A stretch of 64,000 nt of DNA from Mycobacterium sp. E2479 (GTDB taxonomy: Bacteria; Actinomycetota; Actinomycetes; Mycobacteriales; Mycobacteriaceae): positions 38,322 through 102,321 of the forward strand of contig NZ_LZJR01000165.1 in NCBI RefSeq assembly GCF_001667925.1, in the 5' to 3' direction. A model generated the notes under the pieces. The model saw only the letters and a program-made list of their open reading frames with translations. It was not told the origin of the DNA and did no database searches. A program made the translations under genes and the position numbers. Below, in pieces: positions 10,940 to 19,553 of the stretch. How positions within the stretch are numbered: the first letter of the stretch is position 1; each line of letters starts with the position of its first letter.

Positions 10940-11848
10940 CTAACCGAAGGCAACGGCGGCTCCGACTGTCGCGATCCACGCCAAAAACAGCAGCTGCAGC
11001 ACCCGGTCACGCAGCGCGATGTCTTCGGGTTCGCCGGCCAGCCCGCCGTCGACGTCGACCGCGTAGCGCAGGATGGCGATGGTGAACGGGACCATGGACA
11101 CCGCGAACCAAGATCCTGAGTGGCGGTCACGCTCGAACGCCCACAGGCCGTAGCAGATCACCACCGCGGTGGCCGACAGCGTCCAGACGAATCGCAGGTA
11201 GGTGCTGGTGTAGCTCTCCAGCGACTTGCGAATTGCCGCGCCGGTGCGCTCGGCGAGTTGCAACTCCGCGTAGCGCTTGCCCGCCACCATGAACAGCGAA
11301 GCGAACGCTGCCGACAACAGAAACCACTGCGACAGCGGGATATCGGTGGCCACGCCGCCGGCGATCGCCCGCAGCAGATACGCCGACGACACTATGCAAA
11401 TGTCAAGCACGGCTTGATGTTTGAGGCCGAAACAGTACGCCAGCTGCATCACGAGGTAGACGGCCATCACCAGTGTCAGGTTCGGCGTCACGATCCAAGC
11501 GATGCCCAGCGAAGCCACACCCAGCAGAACCGCCAGGAAGTAGGCCAGCCACTCGGGGACGTTGCCGGCTGCGATCGGGCGAAACCGTTTGGTCGGGTGC
11601 TCGCGGTCGGCCTCGACGTCGCGCACATCGTTGACCAGATACACCGACGAGGCCCCCAGGCTGAACACCACGAACGCCAACCCCACCTGCGTGAGCATCT
11701 GTGGGTAGTCATACCGAATACCGCTGCCCAGCCCGGCCACCGGAGCGGCCAGCACCAATACGTTCTTCACCCATTGCCGGGGTCGTATCGCCTTGATCAC
11801 CCCGGTGACCAGGTTGCCCGACGGTCGGGTCACGACGTCCTCACTCAT
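10940..11848 (-). CDS. ubiA: Decaprenyl-phosphate phosphoribosyltransferase (DPPR synthase)
   Basis: Transfers 5-phosphoribose from PRPP to decaprenyl phosphate, the first committed step toward the arabinose donor used by AftB and the Emb enzymes. At 302 residues it equals Rv3806c in length. It is a UbiA-type polytopic membrane enzyme with the aspartate-rich motif NDVRDVEAD at residues 73-81, followed by REHPTKRFRP, and a second conserved loop around GKRYAEL. Its start overlaps the stop of the PAP2 phosphatase gene upstream by 4 bp, so translation of the two is likely coupled. Confidence 0.97.
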   Translation of the reverse strand: MSEDVVTRPSGNLVTGVIKAIRPRQWVKNVLVLAAPVAGLGSGIRYDYPQMLTQVGLAFVVFSLGASSVYLVNDVRDVEADREHPTKRFRPIAAGNVPEWLAYFLAVLLGVASLGIAWIVTPNLTLVMAVYLVMQLAYCFGLKHQAVLDICIVSSAYLLRAIAGGVATDIPLSQWFLLSAAFASLFMVAGKRYAELQLAERTGAAIRKSLESYTSTYLRFVWTLSATAVVICYGLWAFERDRHSGSWFAVSMVPFTIAILRYAVDVDGGLAGEPEDIALRDRVLQLLFLAWIATVGAAVAFG

Positions 11849-12387
11849 TCGGCTTCACCTCTTGCGACCTCTCGTGCGCGGCGCGCGATCGCCGCAACGA
11901 CGGCACCGAGGGCGATGCCGAAGGCCACGTCGCTGGGGTAGTGCACACCCAGCAGCATCCGCGACAACGCCATCGGCGGCACCAAGACAGCAGGCAGTGG
12001 TAGACCGGCGGTGCGGCCCAGCAGAATCGCCGCAGCGGTGGTCGACGTGGCATGTGCGGAGGGAAAACTCAGTTGGCTCGGCGTGCCGACGTTCACCACG
12101 ACTGCGGGATGGGACGGCCGCTTACGACGCACGATCCGCTTGACGATGACGGCGGTGGTGTGTGCGGCGAACGCCCCTGCCCCGGCCACCAGCCAGTCCC
12201 ACCGCCGCTTCGGGGACAGCACCGCCCCGAGGACGGCGACGGCCACCCACCCGATGCTGTGCTCACCGAAGTGGGACAGCGCACGCGCCACGGGGAGCGC
12301 CCCGGGACGATCGCTCAATGCGGCCTGGACGGCGACCAGCGCGGCCACCTCGCCGCGCGGTGCCTCTGCGGCAGCGGCCTCATGCAT
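11845..12387 (-). CDS. PAP2-superfamily membrane phosphatase, candidate DPPR phosphatase
   Basis: Ortholog of Rv3807c, proposed to remove the 5'-phosphate from decaprenylphosphoryl-5-phosphoribose made by UbiA; the substrate is inferred from gene order. The 180-residue protein carries all three PAP2 motifs: KRIVRRKRP (Lys83, Arg90, Pro91), PSAH (109-112), and SRMLLGVHYPSD with Arg143, His149 and Asp153. There are several hydrophobic segments. Its ATG overlaps the glfT2 stop by 8 bp and its stop overlaps the ubiA start by 4 bp, so it sits in a tight glfT2-PAP2-ubiA unit. Confidence 0.92.
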   Translation of the reverse strand: MHEAAAAEAPRGEVAALVAVQAALSDRPGALPVARALSHFGEHSIGWVAVAVLGAVLSPKRRWDWLVAGAGAFAAHTTAVIVKRIVRRKRPSHPAVVVNVGTPSQLSFPSAHATSTTAAAILLGRTAGLPLPAVLVPPMALSRMLLGVHYPSDVAFGIALGAVVAAIARRAREVARGEAE

Positions 12388-14266
12388 GTTCTGCGGCTGG
12401 CAGCAACGCCGTCTCCCACTTCTGCTTGCTGGACAACACGGGCAGCGCGTCGCGGTACACCCGCCGCATCTCGTCGAACCGGCTGAGCAGCTGACGCTGA
12501 CGGCGCAGCGATGCGAACAACAGCGAGAACATCTTTCGCCGGTCCCGCTGGCGGTAGACCACGCCGCAACCGTCGGCCGTGGTGACCGTCACGCCGTCGA
12601 CCGTGCACAGCCGGAACCAGCGCGCATCCTGGGTCGGCACGTTGAACTCGGGCCGCGTGTGGGATTGCGTGTCAGCCTTGGTGATGTTGTGCAGGATTCC
12701 ACGTGCCAGCCGGTAGCTGATGGACACCGGATTCACCGGCGGCTTCATCGCCTTGGTTTTGTGCTGGGGCGCCGCGAGTTCGCTTGCCGCCGGCAGCACG
12801 ACGGCGTCCGGGTAATCCTTGCGCAGGCGATGCACCTCGGGCAGTGCGGATTCCAGTATCGAGAAGATGTGTTCAGGCCCGGCGAGGAAGTCGTCGATGG
12901 CCCTGTTCTGAATTGCGACCGTCGAATACTCAAGGCAGGCAAGGTGTTTGAGTGTCGCCTTGAGGTGGCTGCGGACCAGGCCGGTGATGTCGCGGTCCCA
13001 GTGCAAGGCGGCCACCACCAGCCGGTTGCGCAGATGGAAGTAGGCCTGCCAGTCAATGGCGTCGTCCTTGTCGCTCCAGGCCATGTGCCAGATCGCGGCG
13101 CCGGGCAGCGTGACGGTCGGATAGCCGTGCTCACCGGCACGCAGACCGTACTCGGCGTCGTCCCACTTGATGAACAGCGGCAGCGGCTGGCCCAGCTCCT
13201 CGGCGACCTGCCGCGGGATCATGCACGTCCACCAGCCGTTGAAGTCGACGTCGATGCGCCGGTGCAGCAGTGCGCTGCGAGAGTTCTTGCTGTTCAACGG
13301 GAATTCGGCGAAGTTGTGGTCGTACTCGGCGTGCGGAGCGGCGGTCCACATGAAGTTCGACTCGTCGACGACCTCGCCCATGATGTGCAGATGCGACGGC
13401 TCCTGCAGGTTGAGCATCTGCCCGCCGATCAGCATCGGCGTCTTGGCGAAGCGGTGCAACGCCAGCACCCGCAGGATCGAGTCGGGTTCGATGCGGATGT
13501 CATCGTCCATGAACAGGATCTGTTGGCAGTCCGTGTTTTTCAGCGCCTCATACATCACGCGGCTGTAGCCGCCGGACCCGCCGAGGTTGGGCTGGTCGTG
13601 AATGGTCAGCCGGCTGCCCAGACCGGCGGCCGCGGCCGGGAAGTCCGGGTGATCGCGCACCTTGCGGGCGCCCTGGTCGGGAACGATGACCGCACCGATT
13701 ACCGCGTCCACCAACGGATCCGCCGTGAGATCGGCCAGCGCGTTGACGCAGTCCGCGGGGCGGTTGAACGTGGGGATGCCGACGGCGATGTTGGCCGTGC
13801 CCGGAGCGGGCTCGGTGGCATACCAGCCGCCGCTGATCAGGTTGACCGCGGTGTCGGTGGTGATGTCGAACCAGATCCAGCCGCCGTCCTCGAAAGGCTT
13901 GAGCGCCACCTCGATCTCGACGATGGCCGGCTGCTCGTCGGTGCCCACGAATTGGCGGCCTTCCACGGAGATTCGCACCCCGGTGGCCTTGGTCCGGTAC
14001 ACGTCGACGCGTCCGGTTCCGGTCAGCTCGACGCGCAGCACCACCGACTGACAGATGGACCAGCGCCGCCAGTAGCTGGCCGGAAACGCGTTGAAATAGG
14101 TGGCGAACGATACCTCGGACTCTTTGCCGATCTCCAGCGAGGTACGGCTGGTGGCGTGGGCGCGCCGGGCGTTGGTCGTCGACTCCTCGAGATACAGCTT
14201 GCGCACGTCGAGCGGCTCACCGGGACGCGGCAGGATGATCCGGGACAGCAGGCTCACGGCACTCAT
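12380..14266 (-). CDS. glfT2: Galactofuranosyltransferase GlfT2
   Basis: Polymerises the galactan of arabinogalactan with alternating beta-1,5 and beta-1,6 links from UDP-galactofuranose at the cytoplasmic face. The 628-residue protein has an N-terminal beta-sandwich region, a GT-A domain with TFNRP at 166-170 and the metal-binding DDD at 254-256, the acceptor-site tryptophan pair WW at 345-346, catalytic KWDDAEYG with Asp369/Asp370, and a later conserved His394 in IWHMAWSDKDD. All residues known to matter in the M. tuberculosis enzyme are kept, shifted by two. It follows glf by 49 bp. Confidence 0.97.
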   Translation of the reverse strand: MSAVSLLSRIILPRPGEPLDVRKLYLEESTTNARRAHATSRTSLEIGKESEVSFATYFNAFPASYWRRWSICQSVVLRVELTGTGRVDVYRTKATGVRISVEGRQFVGTDEQPAIVEIEVALKPFEDGGWIWFDITTDTAVNLISGGWYATEPAPGTANIAVGIPTFNRPADCVNALADLTADPLVDAVIGAVIVPDQGARKVRDHPDFPAAAAGLGSRLTIHDQPNLGGSGGYSRVMYEALKNTDCQQILFMDDDIRIEPDSILRVLALHRFAKTPMLIGGQMLNLQEPSHLHIMGEVVDESNFMWTAAPHAEYDHNFAEFPLNSKNSRSALLHRRIDVDFNGWWTCMIPRQVAEELGQPLPLFIKWDDAEYGLRAGEHGYPTVTLPGAAIWHMAWSDKDDAIDWQAYFHLRNRLVVAALHWDRDITGLVRSHLKATLKHLACLEYSTVAIQNRAIDDFLAGPEHIFSILESALPEVHRLRKDYPDAVVLPAASELAAPQHKTKAMKPPVNPVSISYRLARGILHNITKADTQSHTRPEFNVPTQDARWFRLCTVDGVTVTTADGCGVVYRQRDRRKMFSLLFASLRRQRQLLSRFDEMRRVYRDALPVLSSKQKWETALLPAAEHA

Positions 14267-14315
14267 TGGGCGCCACTCCTTCTCATCGCATTGCTTCGCA
14301 TCGTCATGGCGCGCA

Positions 14316-15524
14316 TCAGCGCGCGCCTTCCTCTTTGTTCTGGGCTTCCGTCAGGGATGCGCCGTCCCGCAGGTGCGGCGCGAGGACGTTGTCGTACATG
14401 TTCAAGGCGCTGGCGATGGCCATGTGCATATCCAGGTATTGGTAGGTGCCCAGCCGGCCGCCGAACAGTACCTTCGACGACGCGGTCTCGGCCTTCGCCC
14501 TGGCCCGGTAGGCGGCCAACAGGGCGCGGTCGGCCTCGGTGTTGATCGGATAGTAGGGCTCGTCGTCGTCTTCGGCGAAGCGCGAATACTCCCGCATGAT
14601 CACGGTTTTGTCGGCGGGATAGTCGCGCTCGGTGTGGAAGTGCCGGAACTCGTGGATGCGCGTGTATGGCACGTCCAGGTCGTTGTAGTTCATCACCGGC
14701 GTCCCCTGAAAATCACCGGTAGGCAACACTTCCACCTCGAAGTCCAGGGTGCGCCAACCGAGGCGGCCCTCGGCGTAGCCGAAGTAGCGGTCCAGCGGGC
14801 CCGTGTAGACGACCGGCGCGTCGGGGCTCTCCGCGCGCAGCTGGTCGCGCACGTCGAACCAATCGGTGTCCAGCCTGACCTCGATGCGGTCGTCGGCGGC
14901 CATGTTGCGCAGCCAGGCCGTGTAACCGTCGACGGGCAGGCCCTCGTAGGTGTCGCTGAAGTAGCGGTTGTCGAAGGTGTAGCGCACCGGCAGCCGGGTG
15001 ATGTTCGCGGCGGGCAGCTCCTTGGGGTCGGTCTGCCACTGCTTGGCGGTGTAGCCCTTGACGAACGCCTCGTAGAGGGGCCGGCCGATCAGCGAGATCG
15101 CCTTCTCTTCCAGGTTTTGCGCGTCGGCGGTGTCGATCTCGGCGGCCTGTTCGGCGATGAGCTTGCGGGCTTCGTCCGGGGTGAAGTACTTGCCGAAAAA
15201 CTGCGACACCAGGCCCAGCCCCATCGGGAACTGGTAGGCCTGCCCGTTGTGCATCGCGAAGACGCGGTGACGGTAGTCGGTGAAGTCGGTGAACTGCCGC
15301 ACGTAGTCCCACACCCTTTTGTTGGAGGTGTGGAACAAGTGGGCGCCGTACTTGTGCACCTCGATGCCGGTCTGGGGTTCGGCTTCCGAGTAGGCGTTGC
15401 CACCGATGTGTGGTCGGCGGTCCACGACGAGGACGCGCTTGCCGAGCTGGGTAGCCACGCGCTCGGCAATGGTCAGTCCGAAGAATCCAGAGCCGACGAC
15501 GAAAAGATCGAAACGAGCTGTCAT
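14316..15524 (-). CDS. glf: UDP-galactopyranose mutase
   Basis: Flavoenzyme that converts UDP-galactopyranose to UDP-galactofuranose, the substrate of GlfT2 encoded next. The 402-residue protein begins with the FAD-binding motif VVGSGFFGLT (residues 9-18), followed by DRRPHIGGNAY and the substrate-site segment HKYGAHLFHT. The active-site arginines of the family are in the R-P-V-RYTFDNRYF and MREYSR segments. First gene of the glf-glfT2-PAP2-ubiA-aftB unit and divergent from erp, with a 252-bp shared promoter region. Confidence 0.98.
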   Translation of the reverse strand: MTARFDLFVVGSGFFGLTIAERVATQLGKRVLVVDRRPHIGGNAYSEAEPQTGIEVHKYGAHLFHTSNKRVWDYVRQFTDFTDYRHRVFAMHNGQAYQFPMGLGLVSQFFGKYFTPDEARKLIAEQAAEIDTADAQNLEEKAISLIGRPLYEAFVKGYTAKQWQTDPKELPAANITRLPVRYTFDNRYFSDTYEGLPVDGYTAWLRNMAADDRIEVRLDTDWFDVRDQLRAESPDAPVVYTGPLDRYFGYAEGRLGWRTLDFEVEVLPTGDFQGTPVMNYNDLDVPYTRIHEFRHFHTERDYPADKTVIMREYSRFAEDDDEPYYPINTEADRALLAAYRARAKAETASSKVLFGGRLGTYQYLDMHMAIASALNMYDNVLAPHLRDGASLTEAQNKEEGAR

Positions 15525-15776
15525 CGGTTGCTTAGGGTATCCGACCGCGTGGCCCTAACCCATTTGGCGAGGCCATGCGGCGGCGTGGCTCCGTGACGAC
15601 GGCCGTTGGGGCGCCCGGAATCCGCGATCACAGTCGGGGTCGCAATTGCCTCACGATTCAATATCACCACTCTAGTAACAGGTTCACCACTCGTACCATC
15701 GACTCTGTGTGATTCCGCCAGATAGGAGCGGTGGGACGCGCCGACACAACACACAGTCAGATTTGAGGAGACTTCC

Positions 15777-16883
15777 GTGCCGAACCGACGCCGACGCAAG
15801 CTCTCAACAGCCATGAGCGCGGTTGCCGCCCTGGCAGTGGCGAGTCCTTGCGCATACTTCCTTGTCTATGAATCGACCGCCGACAACAAGGCGCCCGAGC
15901 ATCACGAGTTCAAGCAAGCCGCGGTGATGAGCGATCTGCCGGGTGAGCTGATGGGCGCACTGTCGCAGGGCTTGTCGCAATTCGGGATCAACCTGCCCCC
16001 GGTGCCCGCCTTGAGCGGGGGCGCCACCAGCACACCAGGTCTGGCCAGCCCCGGCCTGGGCACTCCAGGCCTCGGAAGCCCCAGTCTGGGGACCACGGGC
16101 CTGACCAATCCGGCCATGACCAGCCCCGGATTGACCAGCCCCGGTCTGACCAGCCCCGGATTGACGAGTCCCGGCTTGGCCAGCCCCGGTTTGACCAACC
16201 CCGGTGTGGCGCCCGTGACGCCCGGGCTCACCGCGCCCGGGGCGTTGCCGACCACCCCTGGTGCCGGCGTCGCGACCCCTGGCGCCGGGCTCAACCCTGC
16301 GCTTTCCAACCCCGGGCTGACCAGTCCGGCTGGGGTGACACCGGGCCTGGGTGGCCCGACGCTGTCGCCGAGCGAGGTGCCGATCGACTCTGGGGCCGGG
16401 TTGGACCCGGGCGTCGGTGGCACGTACCCGATCCTGGGCGACCCGTCCACCTTCGGTAACGCTTCGCCGATCGGCGGCGGCGGTACCGGCCTGGGCAGTG
16501 GCTCGGGCACTGGCGGCGGTGCCAGCGGCGGATTGGTCAACGACGTGATGCAGGCCGCCAACCAATTGGGCGCCGGCCAGGCGATCGACCTGCTCAAGGG
16601 CTTGGTCATGCCGGCCATCACCCAGGGCATGCATGGCGGCGCTGGCGCCGCGAGTGCCCTGCCTGGCGCCGCCGGTGCCCTGCCGGGTGCTGCGGGTGCC
16701 TTGCCGGGTGCGGCCGGTGCCCTGCCGGGTGCCGCGGGTGCCCTGCCGGGTGCCGCGGGTGCCCTGCCGGGTGCCGCGGGTGCCCTGCCGGGTGCCGCTG
16801 CGGGCGCCTTGCCCGCCGCCGCGGGTGCGGCCGGTGCACTGCCGGCGGCCGCCGGCGCGGTACCGGCACTGCCCCCGGTCTAG
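15777..16883 (+). CDS. erp: Exported repetitive protein Erp (PirG) with an expanded second repeat
   Basis: Surface protein needed for envelope integrity and virulence in mycobacteria; biochemical role unknown. The GTG start follows GAGGAG by a good spacing and opens MPNRRRRKLSTAMSAVAAL, an N-terminal export signal. The N-terminal domain (to about residue 85) and the ILGDP...GGGLVNDVMQAANQLGA domain (about 215-280) match orthologs. Between them is a PGLTS-type repeat region (87-144). The C-terminus carries seven tandem ALPGAAG units and a short ALPAAAG tail ending PALPPV, where the M. tuberculosis protein is shorter and differently composed. The 368 residues compare with about 284 in M. tuberculosis. 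Confidence 0.95.
   Translation: MPNRRRRKLSTAMSAVAALAVASPCAYFLVYESTADNKAPEHHEFKQAAVMSDLPGELMGALSQGLSQFGINLPPVPALSGGATSTPGLASPGLGTPGLGSPSLGTTGLTNPAMTSPGLTSPGLTSPGLTSPGLASPGLTNPGVAPVTPGLTAPGALPTTPGAGVATPGAGLNPALSNPGLTSPAGVTPGLGGPTLSPSEVPIDSGAGLDPGVGGTYPILGDPSTFGNASPIGGGGTGLGSGSGTGGGASGGLVNDVMQAANQLGAGQAIDLLKGLVMPAITQGMHGGAGAASALPGAAGALPGAAGALPGAAGALPGAAGALPGAAGALPGAAGALPGAAAGALPAAAGAAGALPAAAGAVPALPPV
16035..16208 (+). repeat. PGLTS-type pentapeptide repeats in erp
   Basis: About eleven imperfect 15-bp units encode variants of SPGLT, TPGLG, NPAMT and SPGLA. The unit number varies between mycobacterial species, so this is a useful typing locus. Confidence 0.9.
16656..16802 (+). repeat. Seven tandem 21-bp repeats encoding ALPGAAG in erp
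   Basis: Seven head-to-tail 21-bp units; units 4 to 6 are identical in DNA (GCCCTGCCGGGTGCCGCGGGT minus minor variants in the others). Near-identical DNA points to recent expansion by slippage or recombination. Confidence 0.92.
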
Positions 16884-16904
16884 TCCCTTTCAAACTCTCC
16901 ACAA

Positions 16905-16935
16905 GACGGCACCGCAGATCTTCTGCGGTGCCGTC
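16905..16935 (+). terminator. Perfect hairpin terminator after erp
   Basis: Perfect 14-bp arms GACGGCACCGCAGA and TCTGCGGTGCCGTC with a 3-bp loop, followed by GATTTGT, lie 21 bp after the erp stop codon. This is a strong intrinsic terminator by structure. Confidence 0.8.
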
Positions 16936-17010
16936 GATTTGTGGACATTGCGCAGCGCCCCGTTCGTGTCGTCTCATGGATAACATTAGAAACACACGTA
17001 ACATCAGCTG

Positions 17011-18651
17011 GTGCCTCGCAGTCGTGCGCCGACGATGTTGCTCACCGCCATGGCGGCGACCGTCGTCCTCGTCTCGTGGGTGGCGGACACGACACGCGAC
17101 CGTGGCACCGCCAGCCCGTCGCCGTCGCGCGGCACCCAACTCGTCGAGCAGCCGCTCATCGGGCTCGGCGCGGGCGTCACCGTTCGTGAAATCGGTCAGG
17201 CCACCCCGTTCTCCTTGGTCGCCCTGACCGGCGACCTGGCCGGCACGTCGACCCGCGTGCGCGCGAAGCGCCCCGACGGGTCGTGGGGGCGCTGGTATCA
17301 GACCGAGTACGAAACCGCGGCACCCGACCCGGATCAGCACAGCGGGGCGACAGAGGGACCCCGCGGAACCGATCCGGTGTTCGTCGGCACCACCACCACC
17401 GTCCAGATCGCGGTCACCCGTCCGCTCGGCGCGACAGTGACCCAGGCGCTCCCGCCGGTGGCGCCAAGCGCGAAGACCGACCTGGGCTACAAACCGGCAT
17501 CCAGGGAGCAGCCCTTCGGGCAGAACATCTCGGCAGTGCTCATCTCCCCACCGCAGGCGCCGGTCGAAAAGCATTGGACACCACCGGCCGGAGTCTTGAT
17601 GCCCGGCCAGGCTCCCCCCATCATCAGCCGAGCCGACTGGGGCGCCGACGAGTCGCTGCGATGCGGTACCCCGCAGTACGACAACGGGATTCGCGCCGCA
17701 GTGGTCCACCACACCGCGGGCAGCAATGACTATTCGCCGCTTGAATCAGCCGGGATCGTCAAAGCCATTTACACCTACCACAGCAAGACGCTGGGCTGGT
17801 GTGACATCGCCTACAACGCGCTGGTCGACAAGTACGGCCAGGTGTTCGAGGGCAGCGCGGGCGGCCTCACCAAGGCGGTCGAGGCCTTCCACACCGGCGG
17901 ATTCAACCGCAACACCTGGGGTGTGGCAATGATCGGCAACTTCGACGACGCGCCCCCTACCCCGATCCAGCTCAGAAACATAGGCCGGCTGCTCGGCTGG
18001 CGGCTGGGCCTGGACGGCGTCGACCCCAAGGGCACGGTGCAACTGGAGTCAGCCGGCAGCCACTACACGACTTTTCCAACCGGCTCCATCGCGACGCTGC
18101 CGACCATCTTCACCCACCGCGACGTCGGGAACACCGATTGCCCAGGCAATGGCGCCTATGCGCTGATGGACGAAATACGTGATATCGCTTCGCATGTCAA
18201 CGATCCGCCCGAAGAATTGCTCCAGGCATTGCGGGGCGGTGCGATCTATGACCACTGGCAAGCGATCGGCGGAATGAACAGCGTGCTGGGAGCACCGACC
18301 TCGCCGGAAGACGACGCGGAAGGCGATGCCCGCTTCGTCACCTTTGCTCGCGGTGCGATGTACTGGTCGCCGGTGACGGGCGCCCAGCCGGTCACCGGCG
18401 CCATCTACGAAGCATGGGCCTCACAGAGTTACGAACGTGGCCCGCTCGGATTGCCGACCAGCGCGGAAATCCAACAGCCGCTGCAGATTACGCAGAATTT
18501 CCAGCACGGCACGCTGAACTATGAACGGCTGACCGGAAACGTCACCGAGGTGGTGGACGGAATCACGGTTCCGCTGACGACCGAATCGCCAAGCGGCCCA
18601 ACGGTGCCGGCCGAGCACTTCTCGCCGCCGTCGCATCCGACGCCCACCTGA
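17011..18651 (+). CDS. Secreted peptidoglycan-recognition amidase with LGFP repeats
   Basis: Ortholog of Rv3811, a predicted N-acetylmuramoyl-L-alanine amidase acting in the cell wall. The 546-residue protein has a hydrophobic export segment (residues 8-25), a beta-rich region, then a PGRP/amidase_2 domain from about 205 to 385. Likely zinc ligands are His234 in VVHHTAG, His369 in FTHRD and Cys377 in NTDCPGN. The C-terminus (about 395-520) has LGFP-type repeats such as VLGAPTSPE and PLGLPTSAE, which anchor proteins to the arabinogalactan envelope. The start is GTG (VPRSRAPTML); no strong ribosome-binding site is seen, so an internal start is possible. In M. tuberculosis PE_PGRS62 follows; here a convergent HAD gene follows directly. 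Confidence 0.9.
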   Translation: MPRSRAPTMLLTAMAATVVLVSWVADTTRDRGTASPSPSRGTQLVEQPLIGLGAGVTVREIGQATPFSLVALTGDLAGTSTRVRAKRPDGSWGRWYQTEYETAAPDPDQHSGATEGPRGTDPVFVGTTTTVQIAVTRPLGATVTQALPPVAPSAKTDLGYKPASREQPFGQNISAVLISPPQAPVEKHWTPPAGVLMPGQAPPIISRADWGADESLRCGTPQYDNGIRAAVVHHTAGSNDYSPLESAGIVKAIYTYHSKTLGWCDIAYNALVDKYGQVFEGSAGGLTKAVEAFHTGGFNRNTWGVAMIGNFDDAPPTPIQLRNIGRLLGWRLGLDGVDPKGTVQLESAGSHYTTFPTGSIATLPTIFTHRDVGNTDCPGNGAYALMDEIRDIASHVNDPPEELLQALRGGAIYDHWQAIGGMNSVLGAPTSPEDDAEGDARFVTFARGAMYWSPVTGAQPVTGAIYEAWASQSYERGPLGLPTSAEIQQPLQITQNFQHGTLNYERLTGNVTEVVDGITVPLTTESPSGPTVPAEHFSPPSHPTPT

Positions 18652-18676
18652 CCGATGGCGACAATCTCCTCGCGTC

Positions 18677-18704
18677 GCGGCGCGGTGCGCGTCTTTCGCG
18701 CCGC
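18677..18704. terminator. Bidirectional hairpin between converging genes
   Basis: Perfect 8-bp arms GCGGCGCG and CGCGCCGC with a 12-bp loop lie in the 52-bp gap between the converging amidase and HAD genes, where a shared terminator is expected. Confidence 0.6.
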
Positions 18705-19519
18705 TAGAGCCACCAGCGTTCCAGCACCCGGCCCACCCCGTCGTCGTTGTTGGCGGTGGTGATCTCGTCGGCGGCCGCCTGCACGTCGGGATGGGCGTTG
18801 CCCATCGCCACGCCATGTCCGGCCCACCGCAGCATCGGCAGGTCGTTCGGCATGTCGCCGAACGCCACCACCTCCTCGGGTGCGATCCTGCGCGGTCGTG
18901 CGATCTCGTCGACGCCGGTCGCCTTGCTGGTCCCGGGCGGCACGACCTCGATCAGGCCGTTGTTGGTGGAGTAGGTGATGTCGGCCTCGAACCCGACGTG
19001 CTTGGCCAGTTCGGCCGCCATGTCGGAGCTGCGCGCTCCGGCACGGCGAATGAGCAGCTTGATCGCCGGGGCGCTGAGCAGATCCTGGATCGACACCTCG
19101 GTGTTGTCCGGGTTCAGCCAGGCATGCTCGTAACCCGGCGAGCTGACGAACTGCGGCGTCGCCGTGTCATGGGCGCTTTCACCGATACGCTCGACGGCCA
19201 ACCCGGCACCGGGGATGACACTGGTGGCCAGCTCGGCCAACTCGGCCAGGGTGTCGACGGGAAGGGTGCGGGTGGATATCACCCGATCCGTCGCGGCGTC
19301 GTAGATGACGGCGCCGTTGGCGCACACCGAGATCGGCGCGAAACCCAGCGCGTCGACGACGGGACGTATCCAGCGCGGCGGGCGGCCGGTCGCCACCACG
19401 AACTGCGCACCGCCGGCTACCGCGGCGCGGACGGCGTCGCGGGTGCGCGGCGAGATCTTCTCGTCGTCGTCGAACAGGGTGCCGTCGACGTCGCAGGCGA
19501 TGAGCGCCGGCAGCGTCAT
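18704..19519 (-). CDS. HAD-superfamily Cof-type phosphatase
   Basis: Ortholog of Rv3813c. Motif I is ACDVDGTLFDDD with nucleophile and acid Asp10 and Asp12; the Cof-type cap and the late motif VVAFGDMPNDLPML complete the fold. Cof/YidA-type enzymes dephosphorylate small metabolites such as sugar phosphates or flavin nucleotides in the cytoplasm; the substrate cannot be read here. The length of 271 residues is normal. The gene is 34 bp downstream of a run of three acyltransferase genes and may belong to their transcript. Confidence 0.9.
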   Translation of the reverse strand: MTLPALIACDVDGTLFDDDEKISPRTRDAVRAAVAGGAQFVVATGRPPRWIRPVVDALGFAPISVCANGAVIYDAATDRVISTRTLPVDTLAELAELATSVIPGAGLAVERIGESAHDTATPQFVSSPGYEHAWLNPDNTEVSIQDLLSAPAIKLLIRRAGARSSDMAAELAKHVGFEADITYSTNNGLIEVVPPGTSKATGVDEIARPRRIAPEEVVAFGDMPNDLPMLRWAGHGVAMGNAHPDVQAAADEITTANNDDGVGRVLERWWL

Positions 19520-19553
19520 CGAAACCGCCCGCGTTGGCAGCTGACCGGACCCC

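Noticed and set aside
12011..15596. Two long plus-strand frames across glfT2 and glf
   Set aside because: Both are shadows of well-supported minus-strand genes and are compositionally biased toward Arg, Gly and His.
16035..16802. Regularly spaced repeats resembling a CRISPR array
   Set aside because: The units are in frame, encode PGLTS and ALPGAAG peptides of Erp, and have no unique spacers or cas genes.
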